64,000 bases of DNA from Bacteroidota bacterium (GTDB lineage: Bacteria > Bacteroidota > Bacteroidia > NS11-12g > UBA955), in the NCBI GenBank assembly GCA_023957335.1, contig JAMLHC010000005.1, forward strand, positions 186,001-250,000, in the 5' to 3' direction. The notes under the pieces are model-generated. The model saw only the letters and a list, made by a program, of their open reading frames with translations, was not told the origin of the DNA and did not search any database. The stretch's first letter is position 1; every line of letters begins with the position of its first letter. A program made the translations under genes and the position numbers. Of this stretch, positions 26,955 to 35,957 are shown piece after piece.

Positions 26955-28316
26955 ATGACAAGAATACTGGTAATAGATGATGAAAAGGCAATCAGAGATA
27001 CCTTAAAAGAGATTTTAAGTTTTGAAGGATACACAGTCGATTTGGCTGAGAATGGCAAAGAAGGTATTGACACCCTTACAGAGAACTTGTATGATGTTGT
27101 TTTGTCAGACATCAAAATGCCGGGAATGGACGGTCTTGAGTTTTTAGCCAAAGCTATGGAAATTGCACCGGATGTACCTGTAATCATGATTTCGGGTCAT
27201 GGTTCTATTGAAGTTGCCATTGAGTCAGTGAGAAAAGGAGCTTATGATTTTATTACTAAGCCGCCTGACTTAAACAGATTACTTATTACCATTAAGAATG
27301 CAATAGACAAGAGCAATTTAGTAGTAGAAACCAAAATTCTTAAACGTAAGGTCTCCAAATCCAAAGATATCATTGGGGAGTCTCCATCCATTCTGAGTAT
27401 TAAAAACACAATAGCAAAAGTTGCTCCCACAGATGCAAGAGTACTTATTACAGGAGAAAATGGGACAGGCAAAGAACTTGTAGCCAGATGGCTGCACGAC
27501 ATGAGCCACAGGGCAAATGCACCCTTTGTTGAAGTAAATTGTGCGGCAATTCCATCCGAGCTAATCGAGAGTGAGTTGTTTGGACACGAAAAAGGAGCTT
27601 TTACCACTGCCATTAAGCAAAGGGTAGGAAAGTTTGAGCAAGCTAATGGAGGGACTTTGTTCTTGGATGAGATTGGCGATATGAGCATGGCTGCACAAGC
27701 AAAAATGCTTCGCGCCATTCAAGAAGGTGTTATAACGCGTGTGGGAGGAGAAAAAGGAGTTAAGGTTGACGTGAGAATTGTGGCAGCAACCAATAAAAAC
27801 CTGAATGATGAAATTGAAAAGGGAAATTTTAGATTAGACCTTTATCATAGGTTGAGTGTGATATTGATACACGTCCCGACACTAAATGAACGCAAAGATG
27901 ATATTCCTATTCTTGCAGAAAAATTTCTTAAAGAAATTTGTGAAGATTCAGGGTTGCCACTAAAATCTTTTACTGCCGATGCATTGAATGAACTTAAAAA
28001 TGTGAAGTGGTCCGGAAATATCCGAGAATTAAGAAATGTAATTGAACGTCTTGTCATTCTTTGTGATAAGAAAATAACAGCAGACGATGTGATTAGTTTT
28101 TCAAATCCTTCTCAGGTTGTCAAAGGCGTTGAATCTGTTGACATTACCAAATACGATAAGTTCCAAGATTTTAAAGATTATTCAGAGAGAATATTTTTGA
28201 ACTATATGCTCAATAAAAATGCTTGGAATGTAGCCAAGACAGCCTCTCAGATTGATATCCAAAGGAGTCATCTTTATAATAAAATTGACAAATACGGACT
28301 CAAAAGAGGTTCTTAG
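26955..28316 (+). CDS. NtrC-type sigma-54-dependent response regulator with GAFTTA loop
   Basis: 453 residues from ATG 26955; the frame opens 9 codons earlier but the receiver fold starts at MTRILVIDDE. Receiver domain with Asp52 (VVLSDIKMPGMDG) and switch lysine in ITKPPD; AAA+ domain with Walker A GENGTGKE (167-174), Walker B TLFLDEIGD, and the sigma-54 contact loop reading GAFTTA (214-219) in place of GAFTGA; C-terminal Fis-type helix-turn-helix (AKTASQIDIQRSHLYNKI). It is 14 nt upstream of the tsaC/sua5 gene. No cognate kinase is adjacent. See the finding on the altered loop. Confidence 0.93.
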   Translation: MTRILVIDDEKAIRDTLKEILSFEGYTVDLAENGKEGIDTLTENLYDVVLSDIKMPGMDGLEFLAKAMEIAPDVPVIMISGHGSIEVAIESVRKGAYDFITKPPDLNRLLITIKNAIDKSNLVVETKILKRKVSKSKDIIGESPSILSIKNTIAKVAPTDARVLITGENGTGKELVARWLHDMSHRANAPFVEVNCAAIPSELIESELFGHEKGAFTTAIKQRVGKFEQANGGTLFLDEIGDMSMAAQAKMLRAIQEGVITRVGGEKGVKVDVRIVAATNKNLNDEIEKGNFRLDLYHRLSVILIHVPTLNERKDDIPILAEKFLKEICEDSGLPLKSFTADALNELKNVKWSGNIRELRNVIERLVILCDKKITADDVISFSNPSQVVKGVESVDITKYDKFQDFKDYSERIFLNYMLNKNAWNVAKTASQIDIQRSHLYNKIDKYGLKRGS

Positions 28317-28330
28317 GTTATAGGCTAATT

Positions 28331-29308
28331 TTGGAAAAAATAGGGACAGATATTGAATATGCAGCAAACTTATTGCGTACAGGCAAATTAGTAGCTATTC
28401 CAACCGAAACCGTTTATGGTCTGGCAGCAAATGCTTTTGATTTAGACGCAGTTGCTTCCATATTTTTCGCCAAAAACCGACCATTTTTTGATCCCTTAAT
28501 TCTACATTGCGCTAATAAAGAAGCAGCCTTTTCACTCTTTAAAGAATATCCCTCAGAATTTGAAGATTTAGCCAATCAATTTTGGCCAGGTCCATTAACA
28601 TTGGCAGCACCCAAAACTTCTTTGGTTCCCGATTTGATCACTGCCGGCAGTCCTATTGTTGCAGTAAGAGTGCCGGCACATTCACTAACACTTAATTTAA
28701 TTCAACAACTTGATTTTCCTTTGGCGGCACCCAGTGCAAACCCTTTTGGTTATGTAAGCCCAACTCAGGCTGAACATGTTTATGCTCAACTTGGTGAAAA
28801 GATTGACTATATCTTGGATGGCGGCAGGTGCAATATTGGTATTGAATCCACTATTATAGGATATAAAGATAATACACTACAGTTGTGGAGACTGGGTGGT
28901 ACCGCTTTGGAAGATATAGAAAGGGTGACGAGTCAAAAACTTGAATATCAAGTTCATAAAAGTTCTAAACCTGATTCTTCAGGGCAGTTAGATAAACATT
29001 ACAGCCCGGACACAAAGATGTTACTCTTGGATAAATCTGAATTTGTAAAATATGTTCAGACTTTATCAGTTGAAGATAAAATGAATATGGCATTGTTGGC
29101 TTATGGCGAAATAGACAAATCAAATCATTTTGGTGAAGTGCTTAATCTATCAACGCTTTCCGATTACAAAGAGGCTGCACACAACTTGTATACATATATC
29201 CGTCAATTGGATATAAAAAACTATTCTCAAATCATCGCGCTACGATTGCCCGATGAAGGTCTTGGCAGAGCCATTAATGATCGACTGCAACGCGCAGCTA
29301 TCAAATAG
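28331..29308 (+). CDS. tsaC: L-threonylcarbamoyladenylate synthase (Sua5/YrdC/TsaC type)
   Basis: 325 residues, start TTG at 28331; no in-frame ATG precedes the conserved N-terminus. The enzyme makes threonylcarbamoyl-AMP from threonine, bicarbonate and ATP for the t6A37 modification of ANN-decoding tRNAs. The YrdC domain (about 1-200) shows LVAIPTETVYGLAANAF, KNRPFFDPLILH, FWPGPLTL, and PSANPFGYVSPT. The linker SSGQLDKHYSPDT marks the two-domain Sua5 form, followed by a shorter C-terminal Sua5 domain. It lies 14 nt after the NtrC-type regulator, so probably cotranscribed. Confidence 0.93.
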   Translation: MEKIGTDIEYAANLLRTGKLVAIPTETVYGLAANAFDLDAVASIFFAKNRPFFDPLILHCANKEAAFSLFKEYPSEFEDLANQFWPGPLTLAAPKTSLVPDLITAGSPIVAVRVPAHSLTLNLIQQLDFPLAAPSANPFGYVSPTQAEHVYAQLGEKIDYILDGGRCNIGIESTIIGYKDNTLQLWRLGGTALEDIERVTSQKLEYQVHKSSKPDSSGQLDKHYSPDTKMLLLDKSEFVKYVQTLSVEDKMNMALLAYGEIDKSNHFGEVLNLSTLSDYKEAAHNLYTYIRQLDIKNYSQIIALRLPDEGLGRAINDRLQRAAIK

Positions 29309-29322
29309 GACGGGTTATTGAT

Positions 29323-32061
29323 TTACTCTACAGCCATTTTCCAAACATGGTTGTCAATGCTTATAAAATATAAACCATGTGGCAAGTTGTGTTCTACCTT
29401 GATGGGAGTCTTTGAGTTCAAATCAATAGTATTTTCAAAAACCAATTGTCCATTCAAAGTAAATATTTTCAACGGAACAAGTCCGGTATTTTGCGAGGAT
29501 TCAACCATCACGAAATTAAATGAAGGGTTTGGATAGATTTTGAACGTATTTTTATCAATTTGGTGAATAGAAGAGTTATCAACCCAAGGAACATACACGC
29601 GATTAATAGTGGTGTCTTTGCATCCGTTTTTGATAGAGGTTAAGATCAATCTGACATCATAATTTCCGGTGTCGCTATATTGGTGAGTGGGTGAAATATC
29701 AGTTGCTGTCCCGCCATCTCCAAAACTCCAATCATAGGCATTTCCTGATGTTGTTAAAGGAGTTAATTTGATTTTTTTGTCTTTTAACACATCATAAAAG
29801 AAGCCTGAAAAAGGACTTGCATTTACTAAAACAGAAATTTTAGTCATTGGACCTACACAGCCATTATATCGTGTGTTAATGTAATAATCAATATTGCCTA
29901 ACAATGTGGGAGTTGTGTAGGAATTTCCTAAGGCAAAGGGGATGGTATCGTTTGCGTTCTCGTACCATAAAATATCACCATAAGGAGCTTTAGCATTAAG
30001 AGTTGCAAAGCTTTTGCTGCAAATAGTATCGCCTTTCACTAAAGTGAAATCAGGGGGAGTGTTAATTACCGCAGTAACAGGTATGCGACTTGCGGCAACA
30101 CAATTTCCTGAAAAGGTTTCAATATAGAGAGTAGAGTCTTTGGTAGCACCTTTCATCAGAATCATTGAGTCAGAGCTAATATAATTTCCTCCGCTAAGTT
30201 TGTCATACCAATTAAATGAACCATAAGGAACAGATGCTCTAACATAAGCAGTATTGCCAACACAGCCTTGAGAACCTTCAGTCATTGATACATTGGGTGC
30301 GTTGTCAACATTGATAGTTGCAATAATTCTAGAACTAGCACAGGAACCATTCCATGCTTCTACAAAGATATTATATGTACCACGTGTGGTCGGTGGGGTA
30401 TAATTATAGGTAGTTCCGGTTCCTATAGGAGAACCACCGCTCGCTTGATTAAACCATCTGATTATATCGGGTGAAGGAGTTGTGGCGCTTAGGAATACAA
30501 TAGGAGATGTGCTGCTGCAAACGGTAGTGTCTCCATAATAAATAGGCTCTTGAGGTGCAAAATTAACTCCAACTAATGCTTGAACTTTAACATAGCCCGG
30601 ACTATAACATGAATAATTGCTTGCTCTTACATAAAAGAATGTATCCGCATTCAGAACCGGAGTTTGATATATATTGCCGGTAAAGAAAGAAGGAATTCCT
30701 GTGGTGTCCTTATACCAATTCATGGAGAGGGAACCTGTAGAGATTGCCACCAGTGTAGCTCGTGAGCCGGAGCAAATTGAATCATCTTTTACAGTAGGAG
30801 GGGCGGGATATGCATACACAGGAACGCTCACACTGCCGGCATCGCTCAAACAAACACCATTAGAAACTCTAGCATAAAAGCTCGTGGTAGTGTATAAAGC
30901 CGGAGTGGTAAGTGTGTCACCAAATGCATAACCGGAGGTGTCGTTTTTGACATCACTTGTCCATCTGACATCAGTTCCATTGGGGGGGGTGATATATAAT
31001 TGAGTTTTGTTGCCTTCACACATGGTTGAACTTCCCAAAATAGACGGTATGTCCGGCTTTGGATAGATTGTGTATATGGCTGTGTCGTAACACGCACGCA
31101 AGTTGGTCCATTGCAAAACTGTTGTTGCTAATCTAACTGTATATGGTTTGGATTGAGAGTAAATTGTTTGCCCATCTACCGTATAATAACCGCTAAATGG
31201 ACTTCCGTCAACATCATAATTCCACATGTGGCTGTATAACTCTGTATTGTAAAAAGCTCTGTAGTTATAGAATATACTTGAAACAACACTGTTTTTATTT
31301 TTGTTTTTAAAATTGACAGTTGTGCCGGTTTTAAAACATTGGTCAACTATTGTGAAATCAGTGGCTAAATCATATTTGACATGAGGATTAATCAGAATAT
31401 CTGCATCAAAAGGGGTTCCACCTACATTTAAATTACGACCTCTGTACCAAACTCCGTTAATAGAACCTGCATTAAATGACATTCCTTTTCCGTTGTTGTT
31501 TGTCCAGTCATTGGCAACTATACCCATGCTTAAGGTGTCGTTTACATCTGTTTCAACAGCAATGATATAGTCAAAACTGATAGAAATAGGAGTGAAGCTA
31601 GCGTGTTTTACTATTTTGGTAAGAAGTCCATTGCCAAATGTTGAGTCTAATGTAATGGTGTCACTACGTAGAGGCAAACCACTTGGAAGTGAATCGCTGC
31701 CAGCTTTATACAGATTTACATACACCGTAGATTTGAGTGGTGTAGGCGGGTTGCTTGAAATGTACGCATAGAAAGAAGCACCAGAAATTGTCATTTTTTG
31801 AGGAGCTCCATAAAACTGAGCTAATCCTCTACCGCTGTTGCCTGTAACAACATACAAGCCCGTAGCATTATTTCTGGCATATTCAACTGTGTCCACTACA
31901 CATGCAGTGGGAGTAGCCGCGCTTCTTCTGCCCGGGTTGTCATTAGTTATTTTTTGAATATCATCCGAAATTCTTACTTTGTTTGAAGTGATTTGAGCAT
32001 TCGCCTCAAAATAAAATAAAACAAAAAATGTAAGAAATGAGAGGGTAACGATTCTTTTCAT
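29323..32061 (-). CDS. T9SS-secreted Ig-like/PKD surface protein with type A sorting domain
   Basis: 912 residues. A signal peptide (MKRIVTLSFLTFFVLFYFEANA) is followed by an N-terminal beta-rich domain and by about five successive Ig-like CHU_C-associated repeats of 75-85 residues, each with a cysteine pair and motifs such as SICSGSRATLVA and NWYKDTTG. A PKD domain (YDWSFGDGGTAT) precedes the C-terminal 75-residue sorting domain FKIYPNPSFNFVMVES ... LPHGLYFISI, the type A signal of the type IX secretion system. Likely adhesion or surface role; no enzyme domain is seen. The frame contains an 8-base G run at 30982-30989. It is convergent with tsaC (14 nt). Confidence 0.88.
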   Translation of the reverse strand: MKRIVTLSFLTFFVLFYFEANAQITSNKVRISDDIQKITNDNPGRRSAATPTACVVDTVEYARNNATGLYVVTGNSGRGLAQFYGAPQKMTISGASFYAYISSNPPTPLKSTVYVNLYKAGSDSLPSGLPLRSDTITLDSTFGNGLLTKIVKHASFTPISISFDYIIAVETDVNDTLSMGIVANDWTNNNGKGMSFNAGSINGVWYRGRNLNVGGTPFDADILINPHVKYDLATDFTIVDQCFKTGTTVNFKNKNKNSVVSSIFYNYRAFYNTELYSHMWNYDVDGSPFSGYYTVDGQTIYSQSKPYTVRLATTVLQWTNLRACYDTAIYTIYPKPDIPSILGSSTMCEGNKTQLYITPPNGTDVRWTSDVKNDTSGYAFGDTLTTPALYTTTSFYARVSNGVCLSDAGSVSVPVYAYPAPPTVKDDSICSGSRATLVAISTGSLSMNWYKDTTGIPSFFTGNIYQTPVLNADTFFYVRASNYSCYSPGYVKVQALVGVNFAPQEPIYYGDTTVCSSTSPIVFLSATTPSPDIIRWFNQASGGSPIGTGTTYNYTPPTTRGTYNIFVEAWNGSCASSRIIATINVDNAPNVSMTEGSQGCVGNTAYVRASVPYGSFNWYDKLSGGNYISSDSMILMKGATKDSTLYIETFSGNCVAASRIPVTAVINTPPDFTLVKGDTICSKSFATLNAKAPYGDILWYENANDTIPFALGNSYTTPTLLGNIDYYINTRYNGCVGPMTKISVLVNASPFSGFFYDVLKDKKIKLTPLTTSGNAYDWSFGDGGTATDISPTHQYSDTGNYDVRLILTSIKNGCKDTTINRVYVPWVDNSSIHQIDKNTFKIYPNPSFNFVMVESSQNTGLVPLKIFTLNGQLVFENTIDLNSKTPIKVEHNLPHGLYFISIDNHVWKMAVE

Positions 32062-32150
32062 AGTAGTAATTTTGAATTCACAATATTACTCTTTTTTTGA
32101 ATATAAAGCGTTATTTATAGAAGCTTAACGTTGTGCAATAGCACATAAGA

Positions 32151-32186
32151 ACAAAGAGTTTGAAATCAACATTTCAAACTCTTTGT
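32151..32186 (-). terminator. Strong stem-loop after tyrosine phenol-lyase
   Basis: A perfect 16-bp stem (32151-32166 with 32171-32186) and a 4-nt loop lie 26 nt past the stop. The tail on the minus strand (TCTTATG) is only weakly T-rich, so it may act as a transcript end or processing barrier. Confidence 0.6.
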
Positions 32187-32212
32187 ATTTGGCAATGAAA
32201 TAATTATTAGAA

Positions 32213-33613
<1,401 letters not shown>

Positions 33614-33631
33614 TTAATTTTTATTTTAGCG

Positions 33632-33647
33632 ACTAACATGTGTTAGT
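33632..33647. promoter_or_regulatory. Dyad in the tpl leader, possible operator
   Basis: ACTAACA-TG-TGTTAGT, with perfect 7-bp arms, lies between the candidate tpl -7 box and the ATG, just past the expected transcript start. It is unlike the TyrR box. A repressor site is a reasonable inference. Confidence 0.4.
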
Positions 33648-33657
33648 TTTCGGAGTG

Positions 33658-33665
33658 CAAAATTA
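33658..33665 (-). promoter_or_regulatory. Candidate -7 box of tpl
   Basis: TAATTTTG on the minus strand, 62 nt before the tpl ATG. No TTG at the usual -33 spacing. Confidence 0.3.
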
Positions 33666-33726
33666 CTCATTTGAAATGGATTTAAAAACCATTCAATCTT
33701 AATTTATCTACACTTTAAAAAGAGAT

Positions 33727-34524
33727 TTAAGGGTGAAAGTTTGACTTGATTAAATCAATAACTTGTTGGTATATATGAGAATTACATGCAATAATTTCTT
33801 TGCCAAATAAATAATCACCTTTACCTTTAAAGTCACATACATGACCGCCTGCTTCATTTACTATACAAGCACCGCCAGCAACATCCCAAGGACTAAGTCC
33901 GTACTCAAAAAAACCGTCAAATCTACCACAGGCAGTATAGGCAAGATCAACAGCAGCCGAGCCCATGCGTCTGAGTCCTCGGGTGCTTTTCATTAAATAA
34001 TCCAATACTTTAAGATATGCATTTATCTTTTCAAAATCATAGTAGGGGAATCCTGTTGCAAGTAATGTGTCCGATAGTTGATTTGTTTGTGTTACCACTA
34101 TCCTTTGACTATTTAAAAATGCCCCACCGTGTCTATATGAAGAAAACAATTCTTTGCGATTTGGCTCATAAATAACGCCCAAAACTGGATGGTTGTTTTG
34201 AACAAGACCAATACTAATGCAATATATGGGTAAACCATGTACAAAGTTAGTTGTGCCATCTAAAGGGTCAATAATCCAAGTATATTCTTTCTTAGTTGTA
34301 TTCTCGGGGTTGGTTTCTTCTCCTATAAAACCGGCTTCCGGAAAAATAGTGGACAAACCATGAATAAGTTGTTTTTCTGCTTCTAAATCAACATAACTAA
34401 CTAATTGATTAGGACTTTTTATTTGGGTAGCTTTGGCGTTGAATGTTTTTTGTTCGGTTTCAATAAACGAACCTGTCTCCAATACCAGAGATTTGACATC
34501 TTTCAATATTTCTTGAAGCTGCAT
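33727..34524 (-). CDS. suhB: Inositol monophosphatase family protein
   Basis: 265 residues, Mg2+-dependent phosphatase fold. Metal-binding motifs are present in order: GFIGEETN (E69/E70), WIIDPLDGTTNFVHG (D86, D89, G90, T91), and SPWDVAGGACIVNEAGG. Family members hydrolyse inositol-1-phosphate or related sugar phosphates, and SuhB also has RNA-related roles in enterobacteria. Which substrate applies here is unknown. A -7 box ends only 5 nt before the ATG, so the mRNA should be leaderless or nearly so. It is divergent from a flippase gene with 14 nt between the start codons. Confidence 0.9.
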   Translation of the reverse strand: MQLQEILKDVKSLVLETGSFIETEQKTFNAKATQIKSPNQLVSYVDLEAEKQLIHGLSTIFPEAGFIGEETNPENTTKKEYTWIIDPLDGTTNFVHGLPIYCISIGLVQNNHPVLGVIYEPNRKELFSSYRHGGAFLNSQRIVVTQTNQLSDTLLATGFPYYDFEKINAYLKVLDYLMKSTRGLRRMGSAAVDLAYTACGRFDGFFEYGLSPWDVAGGACIVNEAGGHVCDFKGKGDYLFGKEIIACNSHIYQQVIDLIKSNFHP

Positions 34525-34529
34525 GTTGG

Positions 34530-34537
34530 CAAAGATA
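34530..34537 (-). promoter_or_regulatory. Candidate -7 box of suhB immediately before the start codon
   Basis: TATCTTTG on the minus strand ends 5 nt before the suhB ATG, within the 14-nt gap to the divergent flippase gene. Transcription would start at or next to the A of ATG. Confidence 0.4.
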
Positions 34538-34538
34538 A

Positions 34539-35882
34539 ATGGAAATAGCTGTAATATTTTTTGCTCTTTCAGCTAACTTGTTTTTATTTGGCACATTCAA
34601 AAGAGAGAAGGATTTGGCTGCCAAAAGACTCGTCATTCATTCATTTATTTCTAAAGCTTTTGCGGTTATCTGCGGGGTCGTAACTGTTGTTCTGACCTCG
34701 CGTTGGTTAGGTGCGGAAATTCGAGGCGAGATTAGTTTTTTACTTTCGTGGATTGGCGCATGGATGATTGTGAGTGACTTTGTATCCGGCAGTTCTCTAA
34801 TAAACCTTAGTGCACGCTTTTCAGCAAAACAATTATGGAAATATTCTGTATTGTGGGTAGTGTTATTAGCATTACTTGCTTATATTTTTTATAGTTTAGT
34901 TCCATTCCGACAGAGCCTTTATTCTTGGATTATACCTATTGCCGTTCTTTTAATGGGAATTTATAATACACAAGGCGCAATTTTGATTGGAAAAGGGCTG
35001 CTAAACGAGAGAAACTACTCTTTTGCTTCCATTCCCTTTCTTTCACTTATTGGAATTCTTGCTTATGCTTTGATTGAAGGCGTTGAAAATATTGGTGTTG
35101 CTGAATATTTTTTCTGTTTATTGAGCGCATGGTTACTTGCAGTATTATTTACTTTTTTTAGATTACATATTTTTAATGATGACAATCTTAAAATAGTTCC
35201 AAGAAGAGAGATTGTTCAAAGTATCATAACTAAGGGGACACTTTCTCAGTCAGGGCATTTGGTTCAGTTTTTAGCATCCCGAATGTCTTTTTTTATAATG
35301 CCGATTTTGTTTGGAATGGAAAGTTTGGGTGTGTATTCTAATGTAGTTGTGTTGGGTGAAGGTGTTCTTATTATTTCAGCTTCATTGGGTCAAATACTTC
35401 ATGCTCGTGTAATTCACTCCGACAATTTAGCACTTAATATTCCTGATTTAAAAAAATATACACGCATTTCTGTTCTCTTAGTTATTCCTTTAGTCATTCT
35501 TGTTTTACTAATTCCCGAATCTTTCTGGGTTTGGTTGCTAAAAAAAGAGTTTGCCGGATTAGGAAAAATGTTTGTGCTTTTTGCACCGATGGTGGTGTTT
35601 CAGTCTTTTTCTTCGATTCTCAGTCATTTTTATCATGCTGCTAACCGATTTGCTACGCTCATTGTGGCTAATACTTTTGGTCTTATTTTCGGCTTTGCCG
35701 GGTTTATGATTTTATCTCAAATATTAGGGTTGGATGGTTTTGTGCTGGGTGTGGTCTGTGGTTATTTTGCTCAGTTTGTGTATCTGATTTATAAAATTAG
35801 AAAGGATTTCAAAGTCAGTTTGGTCTCTCTTTTACCCAATCAAGATTCAGTGATTGAAGTGTTTAAGTTAATAAAACGGTAA
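34539..35882 (+). CDS. Polysaccharide flippase (MOP superfamily, Wzx/MATE-like)
   Basis: 447 residues with about 12-14 membrane helices. The N-terminal phrase VVLTSRWLGAEIRGEISFL is the usual first-helix pattern of oligosaccharide flippases (TRWLGPEGRG), and the later MPILFGMESLGVYSNVVVLGE and FSSILSHFYHAANRF segments fit helices 7-10. It would move lipid-linked oligosaccharides across the inner membrane. No glycan cluster surrounds it here; the nearest glycosyltransferase is 20 kb away. The start is the ATG at 34539, 14 nt from the divergent suhB start. Confidence 0.82.
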   Translation: MEIAVIFFALSANLFLFGTFKREKDLAAKRLVIHSFISKAFAVICGVVTVVLTSRWLGAEIRGEISFLLSWIGAWMIVSDFVSGSSLINLSARFSAKQLWKYSVLWVVLLALLAYIFYSLVPFRQSLYSWIIPIAVLLMGIYNTQGAILIGKGLLNERNYSFASIPFLSLIGILAYALIEGVENIGVAEYFFCLLSAWLLAVLFTFFRLHIFNDDNLKIVPRREIVQSIITKGTLSQSGHLVQFLASRMSFFIMPILFGMESLGVYSNVVVLGEGVLIISASLGQILHARVIHSDNLALNIPDLKKYTRISVLLVIPLVILVLLIPESFWVWLLKKEFAGLGKMFVLFAPMVVFQSFSSILSHFYHAANRFATLIVANTFGLIFGFAGFMILSQILGLDGFVLGVVCGYFAQFVYLIYKIRKDFKVSLVSLLPNQDSVIEVFKLIKR

Positions 35883-35957
35883 ACTCTTCAAATGGCGTGA
35901 ATGTAGGTTTGACCTACGCTTTGAGAAATTGTTCAAACCTATGAATGTGAATTGTTT

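Noticed and set aside
27242-27718. 158-codon minus-strand frame
   Set aside because: Shadow of the NtrC-type regulator's AAA+ domain.
35903-35940. Overlapping hairpins between the flippase and kup genes
   Set aside because: The 6-bp and 8-bp stems are mutually exclusive and neither is followed by a T tract on either strand, so a terminator cannot be claimed.
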